From Allomuricauda sp. TMED12 (GTDB lineage Bacteria > Bacteroidota > Bacteroidia > Flavobacteriales > Flavobacteriaceae): a stretch of 64,000 nucleotides of DNA. A program made the translations under genes and the position numbers. The stretch covers positions 1 through 64,000 of the forward strand of contig NHBR02000119.1 of assembly GCA_002167435.2 (NCBI GenBank). The letters are read 5' to 3'. Position 1 is the stretch's first letter; each line of letters begins with the position of its first letter. The notes under the pieces were generated by a model. It was given only the letters and a program-made list of their open reading frames with translations, did no database searches and was not told the DNA's origin. Shown here one piece after another: positions 44,695-53,508 of this stretch.

Positions 44695-45783
44695 TTACTT
44701 GGTTTTACGCAGTTGATATTCCTTTTGGTAGTAATCCATAATAGGCTGGAAAGGTCCTAACTGATGTTGTTCTTCAGTAAAAGGATCAATGTAGGGACCA
44801 TAGGGAGTGGATACGGGCTTTTTGACCAGATCTGGAAAGTCTGCCTCTCTATTGGGCTTTGTAGGTCGAAGTTTTTGGTTAATGTAGCCTGCTACATCAT
44901 AAGCCTCCTCATCGGTAAGTGTAGGGTTATCAAAGGTGATACCGAAGGGCATATTTCCTTTGATAAATTGAGCTGCGGTAATCACACGTGTCATACCGGC
45001 TCCATTATTATAAGAATCGTTTCCCCACAGTGGTGGGTACAGATATAAGTCATTTTGTGGTAAACGCTGGCCTTGCCCATCTACACCATGGCAGATAACG
45101 CAATGTTTTTGATAAACGTTTTCTCCATGCGCTAAATCAACCGCTCTTTCTGGAATTTTTACTTTTAAAAAACCTTGGCCTTCAATTTTTCCGTTTGAAG
45201 GAGCAGCACGGCCCAACCAATCCATATAAGCGACCATTGCCACCATGGCATCGCTATTTTCCGGCAATTTTCTTCCGTTCATACTGCGTTCCATGCATCC
45301 ATTGATTCTTTCTTCGATGGTGCCAATCTTATTCTCACGCCCTCTAAATTGCGGGAATCTTTTGACCACCCCGATCAATGGTGCGGCATAGGGTTTTGTA
45401 CCTCCATCTAAATGGCAACTTGCACAGGCAAGATTGTTTCCTGCATATATCTGGGTTGAATCTTTTTGTTTGGGGCCAATGTGCAGCGGTGTATTTCTAA
45501 AAATTTCAAATCCTTTTTTTACAAGTATGTTTTTTTCGGTCAAGGACAAATTGTTCACATCGTAATCCATATAGTACACGCCATCTGGAATCGTGGCCAG
45601 CCCTTTTTCGGGACCGCCAAAACCAAAACCAAAACCGAAGCGCATCATCATAATGCCAAAAGCCATCACAATTATCAATGCTGAAAAAAATCCGATATAC
45701 ATCATCAATTTACGTATTTGACCGGTCACCAGCTGAACATCTCCCATTTCGGATGTTCCCGAGTTTTTAAGGTTATCCCCCAT
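44695..45783 (-). CDS. TsdA-like dihaem cytochrome (thiosulfate dehydrogenase/tetrathionate reductase family)
   Basis: A 362-residue c-type cytochrome anchored by one helix (about 27-47) rather than a cleaved signal. Two haem sites, CASCH (120-124) and CVICH (228-232). The TsdA hallmarks are present: GTKPYAAPLIGVVKRFPQFRGRE, ERINGCMERSMNG with Cys163 at the position of the unusual cysteine haem ligand, and KGNMPFGITF with Met278 as likely distal ligand of the second haem, then LTDEEAYDVAGYIN. TsdA joins two thiosulfate to tetrathionate or does the reverse. Two DsrE-like exported proteins follow in the same operon. The direction of the reaction cannot be read from sequence. Confidence 0.85.
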   Translation of the reverse strand: MGDNLKNSGTSEMGDVQLVTGQIRKLMMYIGFFSALIIVMAFGIMMMRFGFGFGFGGPEKGLATIPDGVYYMDYDVNNLSLTEKNILVKKGFEIFRNTPLHIGPKQKDSTQIYAGNNLACASCHLDGGTKPYAAPLIGVVKRFPQFRGRENKIGTIEERINGCMERSMNGRKLPENSDAMVAMVAYMDWLGRAAPSNGKIEGQGFLKVKIPERAVDLAHGENVYQKHCVICHGVDGQGQRLPQNDLYLYPPLWGNDSYNNGAGMTRVITAAQFIKGNMPFGITFDNPTLTDEEAYDVAGYINQKLRPTKPNREADFPDLVKKPVSTPYGPYIDPFTEEQHQLGPFQPIMDYYQKEYQLRKTK

Positions 45784-46015
45784 GATTTCAATAAGTATTA
45801 ATAGAAAAGCCTCGGCAGGGAATTAAATTCCCTTGGGTAAAATTTGGGAGTAAAATCTTGAATTTATGGAGTCTATATGATTGCGGAGATATTTCCCACA
45901 AAAATCGTAAACTTACAACCCGTTGTAAACCAAAGCAGTATATCAAGATACAAAAAGTATTTAACTATTGGTAGGCAAGCTCGATTGTTGTGCAGAAAAA
46001 TTGAACTGGCAGTGC

Positions 46016-47038
46016 TTAGAAAAGTCCTCCTTGGATACCACCCTTTTCCCTACCCAAATGTTTGTAAGCCAGTTCGGTTACTTCCCTTCCCCTTGGCGTA
46101 CGCATTATAAAGCCTTGCTGAATCAAGAATGGTTCATAAACTTCCTCTATGGTTTCTGCACTTTCAGACACCGCTGTCGCCAAAGTTGTTATCCCAACAG
46201 GACCTCCTTTAAATTTATCAATAATGGTACTCAGGATTTTATTGTCCATTTCATCTAGACCATGAGCATCCACATTTAAGGCTTTAAGTCCAAATTGAGA
46301 AATCTCCAAATCAATATTTCCGGTACCTTTGATCTGGGCAAAATCGCGAACCCTGCGCAACAATGCATTACATATTCTAGGGGTTCCCCTGCTACGACCA
46401 GCTATCTCTATAGCAGCATCGTTGGTAATCGGAACTTTAAGTATTTCTGCACTACGCTCCACAATGGTGGACAATAGTTCTGTATGATAATATTCCAATC
46501 GGCTCTGGATTCCAAATCTGGCACGCATTGGTGCCGTTAGCAATCCTGATCTAGTTGTTGCTCCTATTAAAGTAAAAGGACTTAAGTTGATTTGTACCGT
46601 ACGGGCATTAGGCCCGGTCTCAATCATAATGTCAATCTTGTAGTCCTCCATGGCAGAATATAAATATTCTTCCACGATGGGACTCAGCCGGTGAATTTCA
46701 TCAATAAAAAGAACATCGCGTTCTTCTAGATTGGTCAGAAGACCAGCCAAGTCCCCTGGTTTGTCCAAAACGGGACCAGAGGTAACTTTAATGTTTACAC
46801 CAAGTTCATTGGCCAAAATATGGGCCAAGGTAGTTTTTCCCAAACCTGGGGGTCCATGAAACAGTGTATGATCCAAAGCTTCTCCCCTAAGATTGGCCGC
46901 CTGCACAAAAATCTTTAAATTTTCGAGTACTTGCGCCTGCCCGGTAAAGTCGTCAAAACTAATGGGGCGTAAAGCTCTTTCTATATCAAACTCTTCTGGA
47001 GAAAGGTTTTCACCTGTTGGGTCTAAATTTTCGTTCAT
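46016..47038 (-). CDS. ruvB: Holliday junction branch-migration ATPase RuvB
   Basis: A 340-residue AAA+ motor that drives Holliday junction migration with RuvA. Walker [11 protein letters not shown], Walker [11 protein letters not shown], sensor regions ([12 protein letters not shown]) and the C-terminal winged helix ([13 protein letters not shown]) are all in place. A TATATTTG box ends eight bases before the ATG, giving a leader of only a few bases. The gene is not linked to ruvA. Confidence 0.97.
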   Translation of the reverse strand: MNENLDPTGENLSPEEFDIERALRPISFDDFTGQAQVLENLKIFVQAANLRGEALDHTLFHGPPGLGKTTLAHILANELGVNIKVTSGPVLDKPGDLAGLLTNLEERDVLFIDEIHRLSPIVEEYLYSAMEDYKIDIMIETGPNARTVQINLSPFTLIGATTRSGLLTAPMRARFGIQSRLEYYHTELLSTIVERSAEILKVPITNDAAIEIAGRSRGTPRICNALLRRVRDFAQIKGTGNIDLEISQFGLKALNVDAHGLDEMDNKILSTIIDKFKGGPVGITTLATAVSESAETIEEVYEPFLIQQGFIMRTPRGREVTELAYKHLGREKGGIQGGLF

Positions 47039-47045
47039 GGTTCAA

Positions 47046-47053
47046 CAAATATA
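47046..47053 (-). promoter_or_regulatory. Candidate -7 box of ruvB promoter
   Basis: The minus strand reads TATATTTG, a perfect TAnnTTTG, directly before the ruvB start. A GTTT about 21 bases upstream may serve as the -33 part. The message would be nearly leaderless. Confidence 0.5.
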
Positions 47054-47099
47054 GTTGAAAAGCCTCGCTACTGGAAACGGTTTGTTTGCGAAACCAAGC

Positions 47100-47921
47100 T
47101 TACTGCTTTTTAATGAGCTGCACAGTATCCAGAAATTCTGTTATGGTAATATTTGGTGTACCATAAAGGAAAATGCTTGCACCTCCCGTGGCATTGATCC
47201 GGATATCACTAAATGCATATACTCTCGCATTGGCATTCCCTGCGATTTTAAGTTGGCAAGAACCTATTTGCATACTTTCTCCGCGATACTTGGCCATGTC
47301 CAATAAATTAGCTTGTAACCTTTCGGAGGTACCCTCCATGGTCAAAGATGAATTCCCTTCCATATCCAGTGCCCCTGTATTGATTTGGGCATAAACGTAG
47401 GCTTGCGCTCTTTTATTCAGGTTAATGTTCAAAGAATCCACCTCTACGTGAAAATCACCGCTACTAGTATCTTCCAAATTAACATCCATAACAGCAGCAT
47501 TAGCCTTTATGTCCATTTTTGCATTATTAAATCCATCCACAAACAGTTCATTGGATTCAATAATATCTTTGGAAACGATGCTTCCATTCTTTAATGTAAT
47601 GGCCTTAAGTTCGGTATACTTCACGGTAATTTCCAATTCCTTTTTTGCGGTTATGTTATAATAGGAACTGATTACCAAAGTACCGTCTTTGACTTCAAAT
47701 TTTAGGACATCTATTAAATTGTCATCAGCAATAAGATGATATCCTGGACCAAATGACTTATCAAGGTTGATTTCGATATCATCATTTAATACAATGGCAT
47801 CGAATGGTGGAAGCTCTTCGCTCACCTGTGTTACAATACGACTTCCTTTAATTTTAGGTTTCCGTTGTGCAATAGATATAATTGGGGATAGTACCAATAA
47901 TAGGATAAGTAACTTTTTCAT
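47100..47921 (-). CDS. DUF2807 (GIN domain) exported protein
   Basis: A 273-residue protein with a signal peptide (1-19, ending IISIAQ) and a beta-helix-like DUF2807 'head GIN' domain (about 35-255). The domain contains the usual FDAIVLNDDIEINLDKS opening and repeated short strands with IKANAAVMDVNLEDTSSGD. Function is unknown; proteins of this kind are common in Bacteroidota and are sometimes called putative auto-transporter adhesins. It lies on the minus strand between cox1 (with a terminator between) and ruvB (61 bases on). Confidence 0.85.
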   Translation of the reverse strand: MKKLLILLLVLSPIISIAQRKPKIKGSRIVTQVSEELPPFDAIVLNDDIEINLDKSFGPGYHLIADDNLIDVLKFEVKDGTLVISSYYNITAKKELEITVKYTELKAITLKNGSIVSKDIIESNELFVDGFNNAKMDIKANAAVMDVNLEDTSSGDFHVEVDSLNINLNKRAQAYVYAQINTGALDMEGNSSLTMEGTSERLQANLLDMAKYRGESMQIGSCQLKIAGNANARVYAFSDIRINATGGASIFLYGTPNITITEFLDTVQLIKKQ

Positions 47922-47993
47922 GATGGTCCTCTTTTTGACAGGGGGAAATGCTATTTAAAGATATACAATTCACTTCAAAATCCATTCCAATAA

Positions 47994-48022
47994 AAAAGCC
48001 CATCCAAAACGGACGGGCTTTT
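47994..48022 (-). terminator. Terminator of the act-cox operon
   Basis: AAAAGCCC-A-TCC and GGA-C-GGGCTTTT form a stem of 11 pairs with one A-C mismatch and a 5-base loop, followed on the minus strand by a T-rich run. It lies 20 bases after the cox1 stop. Confidence 0.8.
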
Positions 48023-48041
48023 CACTACTTTAAATATGCTC

Positions 48042-49865
48042 TTAATGGTTGAGTTCTTCCTCGTTCTCCTGAAGCGGAACGTTTTGCGGAACAAAATCCT
48101 GCCCTGCAATAATGTACTCACCATTCTCATAAGTTTTACTGTAATCGTATGCCCAACGGTAAACGTGAGGAATCTCTCCCGGCCAGTTTCCATGGATGTG
48201 CTCTTGAGGGGTTGTCCATTCCAAAGTATTGGAACCCCATGGGTTAACCGGTCCTTTTTTACCGTAAAAAATACTGGAGATAAAGTTGTAAACGAATATC
48301 AACTGTGCCAAACCTGCGATGATCGCAAATACGGTCATCAATACCTGTACGTTGGTCAATTCATCGAACATTGGGAATGCTGTGTTCTCGTAGTAACGTC
48401 TTGGTACACCGGCCATACCAACAAAATGCATTGGGAAGAATACCCCGTAGGCACAAACTGCAGTAACCCAGAAGTGGACATAACCCAAGTTCTTGTTCAT
48501 CATTCTTCCTTGGAACATTTTTGGAAACCAGTGATAAATACCAGCGAACATACCGTACAAGGCTGAAATACCCATCACCAAATGGAAGTGAGCTACAACG
48601 AAATATGTATCGTGAACGTTGATATCCAAAGTACTATCACCCAAAATGATACCTGTTAGACCACCGGTAATGAATGTTGACACCAAACCAATGGAGAACA
48701 ACATTGCCGGGTTGAGCTGCAGGTTACCCTTCCAGAGGGTAGTAATATAGTTAAATGCTTTTACCGCTGATGGAATCGCAATCAAAAGGGTTGTGAACGT
48801 AAACACAGATCCCAAGAATGGGTTCATACCGGATACGAACATGTGGTGACCCCATACAATTGTAGATAGGAACGCAATTGCCAAAATAGATGCTACCATC
48901 GCCCTATATCCAAAAATAGGCTTTCTAGCGTTTGTTGACATTACTTCTGATGTAATACCCAAAGCTGGCAACAGTACAATATATACCTCCGGGTGACCCA
49001 AGAACCAGAACAAGTGCTCGTACAATACCGGTGAACCACCTTGGTAGTGCAATACTTCTCCTTGTATAAAGATATCCGACAAGAAGAAAGAGGTACCGAA
49101 GCTTCTATCCATAATCAACAACAGGGCTGCTGAAAGCAATACCGGAAAAGAAACCACACCGATAATTGCCGTTACAAAGAACGCCCAAATAGTCAAAGGT
49201 AAACGTGTCATTGACATTCCCTTTGTTCTAAGATTGATTACGGTAACAATGTAGTTCAACGAACCTAAAAGAGACGAAGCAATGAAAATGGCCATGGACA
49301 CCAACCAAAGCGTCATACCCATACCAGAACCTGATTGAGCCATCGGCAATGCACTTAACGGTGGATAGATGGTCCATCCCGCTGCTGCAGGTCCAGCTTC
49401 TACGAACAATGAGATAATCATAATAACGGATGAAACAAAGAACATCCAATATGAGATCATGTTCATAAAACCTGAAGCCATATCCCTAGCACCTATTTGC
49501 AATGGAATTAAAAGGTTACTGAATGTACCACTCAATCCCTGAGTCAATACAAAGAATACCATTAAGGTACCGTGAATGGTTACCAATGCCAAATAGATAT
49601 CGGCATCCATTACACCATCTGGGGCCCATTTACCCAAAACAGCTTTAAAAATCCCGAAAGATTCCCCCGGCCAAGCCAATTGCATTCTAAACAACAATGA
49701 CATGGCTATACCAATGAATCCCATAATAAGACCTGTAATCAGATATTGCTTGGATATCATCTTATGGTCCTGACTGAAAATGTATTTTGTTATGAAAGTT
49801 TCCTTATGGTGATGTCCATGATCATCGTGGTGATCATCGTGACTTGCATGGGCTACTTCAGACAT
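48042..49865 (-). CDS. ctaD: Cytochrome c oxidase subunit I
   Basis: A 607-residue haem-copper oxidase catalytic subunit that reduces O2 to water and pumps protons. It has about 12 or more helices, with the CuB/haem a3 region WFLGHPEVYIVLLPALG and the HHMFVSGMNP motif after it. The six metal-ligand histidines lie in normal contexts (VTIHGTLMVFFV, GHPEVY, WGHHM and VAHFHLVMG). The His-rich N-terminus (HASHDDHHDDHGHHHKE, residues 6-22) is extra-membrane. The gene ends the act-cox operon, 35 bases after cox2, and a terminator follows. Genes for the other subunits are at 24-26 kb. Confidence 0.96.
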   Translation of the reverse strand: MSEVAHASHDDHHDDHGHHHKETFITKYIFSQDHKMISKQYLITGLIMGFIGIAMSLLFRMQLAWPGESFGIFKAVLGKWAPDGVMDADIYLALVTIHGTLMVFFVLTQGLSGTFSNLLIPLQIGARDMASGFMNMISYWMFFVSSVIMIISLFVEAGPAAAGWTIYPPLSALPMAQSGSGMGMTLWLVSMAIFIASSLLGSLNYIVTVINLRTKGMSMTRLPLTIWAFFVTAIIGVVSFPVLLSAALLLIMDRSFGTSFFLSDIFIQGEVLHYQGGSPVLYEHLFWFLGHPEVYIVLLPALGITSEVMSTNARKPIFGYRAMVASILAIAFLSTIVWGHHMFVSGMNPFLGSVFTFTTLLIAIPSAVKAFNYITTLWKGNLQLNPAMLFSIGLVSTFITGGLTGIILGDSTLDINVHDTYFVVAHFHLVMGISALYGMFAGIYHWFPKMFQGRMMNKNLGYVHFWVTAVCAYGVFFPMHFVGMAGVPRRYYENTAFPMFDELTNVQVLMTVFAIIAGLAQLIFVYNFISSIFYGKKGPVNPWGSNTLEWTTPQEHIHGNWPGEIPHVYRWAYDYSKTYENGEYIIAGQDFVPQNVPLQENEEELNH

Positions 49866-49900
49866 ATTCCAATTTATTTTTTCGTTATTCTTTTTGTTTG

Positions 49901-51025
49901 TTATTCTTCCGAAGTTGTATCTTCTAATTCAATATCTACACCATCTTCTGTGTTAAATGCTTGCTCGGTCTCATCAACCATAACAGATTCTTTGAAAGTC
50001 TTCTGTTCAGCAATCCATTTATTGTATTCTTCTTCAGTTTCCACTATAATCTTCATTTGCATATTATAGTGTGATTTACCGCATATTTTGTTACACAGCA
50101 AAACGTAATCAAACTCCCATGGGTCTGAGTTAGGTATTCCCTCTGCTGCCCTTTTTGCTCTAATAGCATTGGTTCTTTTAACCTTATCCACAACGTCAGG
50201 ATTCAATCGCATTTCCTCTGTTGTTACTGTTGGAGTGAAAGAAAACTGCGTAATCATACCGGGAACACAGTTCATTTGTGCTCTAAAGTGAGGCATATAA
50301 GCAGAATGCAATACATCTTGAGATCTCATTTTAAAGTTCACCTTTCTACCTACGGGCAAGTGTAATTCCTTTACAATAATGTCGTCTTCTGCATTGGGGT
50401 CGGATTCGTCCAATCCAAGTATATTGGCATTGGCGATATCAATCAACCTTACATTGGCTTCACCCAATACGTTATCTTCTCCGCTATATCTGGCTGTCCA
50501 ATTAAATTGTTGGGCGTAAAGTTCAACAACCAAGGGGTCATCATCCTCATTGATATCCATAATATTGGTCCAGGTATACAATCCCCAAAGAATCAAACCT
50601 GCCAATACAATTACAGGAATAATGGTCCATATAAACTCCAATCTGTCATTATCTGCAAAAAACAGTGCTTTTCTACCTTTTTGACCCCTGTACTTGTAAC
50701 CAAAGTAGTGCAATAGGGCTTGGGTAATCGTCTGAACAAAGAAAATAATCCCCATGGACACCAACATCAACTGATCGTATTCACCACCATGTTCGGATGC
50801 CGCTTCTGGCAATAAGGTTTTTCCATATTTTGCAAAACTGAAAATGGTGATTCCATAAATGAAAACCAGAAAGGCAAATAAAAGGTACCCATTGTTCTTG
50901 TTATCGGAATCATTGGCTATCTCAGCGCGCTCTGTTTTATTCTGCGATAATTCAAATATCTTGGTCATCTGCCAAATAGCAATCGCAACTAATACTAAAA
51001 CAGTAAATGTTAATAATGCAGTCAT
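49901..51025 (-). CDS. ctaC: Cytochrome c oxidase subunit II
   Basis: A 374-residue subunit that takes electrons from cytochrome c through a binuclear CuA centre. The CuA motif CNKICGKSHYNM with Met is complete, and the His before it is in VLHSAYMPHF. Four hydrophobic segments (about 2-19, 48-66, 85-105 and 135-157) precede the cupredoxin domain, two more than in classical subunit II. There is no fused cytochrome c domain (no CxxCH), so this is aa3-like rather than caa3. Electrons are expected to come from the ACIII cytochromes encoded upstream. Confidence 0.94.
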   Translation of the reverse strand: MTALLTFTVLVLVAIAIWQMTKIFELSQNKTERAEIANDSDNKNNGYLLFAFLVFIYGITIFSFAKYGKTLLPEAASEHGGEYDQLMLVSMGIIFFVQTITQALLHYFGYKYRGQKGRKALFFADNDRLEFIWTIIPVIVLAGLILWGLYTWTNIMDINEDDDPLVVELYAQQFNWTARYSGEDNVLGEANVRLIDIANANILGLDESDPNAEDDIIVKELHLPVGRKVNFKMRSQDVLHSAYMPHFRAQMNCVPGMITQFSFTPTVTTEEMRLNPDVVDKVKRTNAIRAKRAAEGIPNSDPWEFDYVLLCNKICGKSHYNMQMKIIVETEEEYNKWIAEQKTFKESVMVDETEQAFNTEDGVDIELEDTTSEE

Positions 51026-51052
51026 CGTTTATCTATCTAAGACTTAAATCGT

Positions 51053-52387
51053 TTAATAATGAAAATGTCTACTCTCTTCAATAAATGGGTTTCTTTTGGG
51101 TTGTAATGGGGCTTTTGTCAAAGCTGTGAACACCCAGAACACAAATAAACCTCCAAAGAATAAAATACCACCAATCTCAGGCAATCCAATATACCATTGA
51201 TCGCCAACCGTTGCAGGCATCACCATATTAAATATATCTAAATAGTGGCCAAAAAGAACCACAATACCAGTCATTATAACAAACCAATTTACCCTTTTAT
51301 AGTCACTGTTCATCAGTACCAATAATGGGAAAACAAAGTTCATTACCAACATACCAAAGAATGGTAATTTGTAATCTTGGAAACGAGCTATGTAATAGGT
51401 TACCTCCTCAGGTATATCTGCGTACCAAATAAGCATAAACTGTGAAAACCAAAGGTAAGTCCAGAATATACTGATACCAAACATAAACTTGGCCAAATCG
51501 TGGATATGACTGTTATTTACATCCTCTAAATATCCCTTCGATTTTAGGTAAACAGTAACCATTGCTATCACAGTAATACCTGAAACAAACATACTGGCAA
51601 AAACATACCATCCAAACAAAGTACTAAACCAGTGTGGATCCAAGCTCATAATCCAGTCCCATGACATCATGGATTCTGATATTAGGTAGAATACCAAGAA
51701 AGCCGCTGACCATCTAAAGTTTTTTACAAAATTGCTATTGTCGTCAGATTCATCTTGAGCTAAAGAAAGTTTCCTTGAATATTGACGATAGAAAATCCAA
51801 CCGCCCAAGAATATAGCGGCTCTTATCAAGAAAAAAGTTGGATTCAAATACCCTGCTTTGCCTTGTAATAGTTCATCGTGCGCCACGGTGTCCGCATCCA
51901 TCCAAACAAACATATGGTTCATATGCAATGTGGAAAGCAGTAGAATGACAAATACAATAATACCACCAGGAATCAAATATGCCGTTATTCCTTCCATAAC
52001 TCTAAAAAGCAATGGGGACCAACCAGCTTGTGCCGCGCGTTGTATAGCATAGAATGCGAATACGCCCAAAGCGATCATAAAGAAAAAGAAAGCAGCTACG
52101 TAAAGTGCGGACCAAGGTCTGTTTTGTAACTGGTGCAACAAATGTGTATCGTGAGAAGAATCGTGTTCTTCTCCATGCGAAGCTTCCGCACCGTGACCCT
52201 GTTCTTCACCATGGCTTTCGGCCGCTTCCGCATGCCCTCCACCATGACCATCGTCATGCACGGCTACCATGGCCTTGGCTTCTTCCACTGTTGATGGAGC
52301 TGACAAAAAACCAATTGCCAAGAAAATAACTCCAAGCCCCATGGCTATGAAAGATCCTATTCTAAGTTTGTTTGAAAAGGTATACAT
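51053..52387 (-). CDS. actF: Alternative complex III subunit F
   Basis: A 444-residue membrane protein with about ten helices, NrfD-like and related to ActC; it forms part of the quinol-oxidising membrane core of ACIII. Between the first and second helices lies a segment with ten histidines within residues 44-85 (DDGHGGGHAEAAESHGEE then GHGAEASHGEEHDSSHDTH). Helical motifs include WSALYVAAFFFFMIALG and WDWIMSLDPHWFSTLFGW. It is 27 bases before cox2 in the same operon and 17 after actE. Confidence 0.92.
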   Translation of the reverse strand: MYTFSNKLRIGSFIAMGLGVIFLAIGFLSAPSTVEEAKAMVAVHDDGHGGGHAEAAESHGEEQGHGAEASHGEEHDSSHDTHLLHQLQNRPWSALYVAAFFFFMIALGVFAFYAIQRAAQAGWSPLLFRVMEGITAYLIPGGIIVFVILLLSTLHMNHMFVWMDADTVAHDELLQGKAGYLNPTFFLIRAAIFLGGWIFYRQYSRKLSLAQDESDDNSNFVKNFRWSAAFLVFYLISESMMSWDWIMSLDPHWFSTLFGWYVFASMFVSGITVIAMVTVYLKSKGYLEDVNNSHIHDLAKFMFGISIFWTYLWFSQFMLIWYADIPEEVTYYIARFQDYKLPFFGMLVMNFVFPLLVLMNSDYKRVNWFVIMTGIVVLFGHYLDIFNMVMPATVGDQWYIGLPEIGGILFFGGLFVFWVFTALTKAPLQPKRNPFIEESRHFHY

Positions 52388-52404
52388 AGTTCGTTCTTAT
52401 CCTA

Positions 52405-52974
52405 TTATTTTGTTAGGTCTTCCTTTAACTTCATTACGTATTCGGATACTTGCCACATCTCTTTTTCATTGGCGAACTGTGAGGCATATGACCCCATAGA
52501 ATTCAATCCGTAATAAATGGTATGGTACGTAGTTCCTACTGTAATATTTCTGGCTACATCATCATAGCTGGGAACACCCAATATTTTTTCTCTCTTCACA
52601 AGATTACCTTGCCCATCTCCTTTTGCCCCATGACAAACAGCACAATAAATTGCATAGAGCTCTGCTCCTTCTGCCAAATTTTCCTCGCTTTTCAAGGAAT
52701 CCAATGGACTTGTATTCAATCTTGCCAGTTCTTTACCTTCTGGAGTGTTTTCAAACTCATAGGGCATGTATCCTCTGGAAATGGTTCCCTCTGCGGGCAA
52801 CAGGGCTTCTGTTCCATCCGGGAACAGCCCATTGTCAACACCTTGATAGGTTTCATATCCTACAGGTTCGTACATATTTGGCATGTATTGGTAGTTTGGA
52901 CTGTTTTTATCTGCGCAAGAGGCAGCAAACAGTACCAAAACCAAAGCAACACTTATTTTACCTAATTGCTTCAT
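52405..52974 (-). CDS. actE: Alternative complex III monohaem cytochrome c subunit
   Basis: A 189-residue lipoprotein cytochrome (signal MKQLGKISVALVLVLFAASC, lipid on Cys20). One haem c site CAVCHG around residue 113 and an axial Met in GLNSMGSYASQF, typical of class I cytochromes. In ACIII this subunit passes electrons from the pentahaem subunit or Fe-S chain to the oxidase. It is four bases after actD. Confidence 0.94.
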   Translation of the reverse strand: MKQLGKISVALVLVLFAASCADKNSPNYQYMPNMYEPVGYETYQGVDNGLFPDGTEALLPAEGTISRGYMPYEFENTPEGKELARLNTSPLDSLKSEENLAEGAELYAIYCAVCHGAKGDGQGNLVKREKILGVPSYDDVARNITVGTTYHTIYYGLNSMGSYASQFANEKEMWQVSEYVMKLKEDLTK

Positions 52975-52978
52975 ATTA

Positions 52979-53506
52979 TTATGACTCCTTTTCTGAAACT
53001 TTTACTTCTACCGCACCTGTTTCCCATAACAAATCGGCAAGTTCTTGTTCGTTATCGTGAACCCCCAATTCCATTAAAAAATGGTCATCGGTAGTTCTTT
53101 TATCGGGATTTTCTGCATTCTTGAATGGCCACATCCTACTTCTCAAATAAAAAGTTATCACCATTAAGTGAGCTGCGAAGAAAACCGTAAGTTCGAACAT
53201 AATTGGAACAAAGGCAGGCATATTATCCAAGTAACTAAAACTTGGCTTACCTCCAATATCCTGTGGCCAATCCTCAATCATGATATAGTTCATCATAACT
53301 ACGGAAACCGTCAACCCCAAACATCCATATAGGAAAGAGGTGATAGCTATCCGGGTATCCGCTAGGCCCATTGCCTTATCTAGACCGTGAACAGGAAAAG
53401 GAGTATACACCTCTTCTATATGATGGTGCTCTGCCCTAACCTTTTTTACGGCATGCATCAACACATCGTCATCGTTGTAAAGCGCTTGTATAACTTTTGA
53501 TGCCAT
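52979..53506 (-). CDS. actD: Alternative complex III subunit D (DUF3341)
   Basis: A 175-residue protein of the DUF3341 family with two transmembrane helices (about 55-78 and 98-120), the latter followed by RSRMWPFKNAENPD. The N-terminal part has EEVYTPFPVHGLDKAMGL, conserved in ActD. It has no cofactor; it stabilises the complex. It sits two bases after actC and four before actE. Confidence 0.93.
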   Translation of the reverse strand: MASKVIQALYNDDDVLMHAVKKVRAEHHHIEEVYTPFPVHGLDKAMGLADTRIAITSFLYGCLGLTVSVVMMNYIMIEDWPQDIGGKPSFSYLDNMPAFVPIMFELTVFFAAHLMVITFYLRSRMWPFKNAENPDKRTTDDHFLMELGVHDNEQELADLLWETGAVEVKVSEKES

Positions 53507-53508
53507 AA

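Noticed and set aside
45784-46015. A hidden gene or promoter in the 232-base spacer between the TsdA-like gene and ruvB
   Set aside because: No coding frame with a domain, no TAnnTTTG match on the minus strand and no strong hairpin was found.
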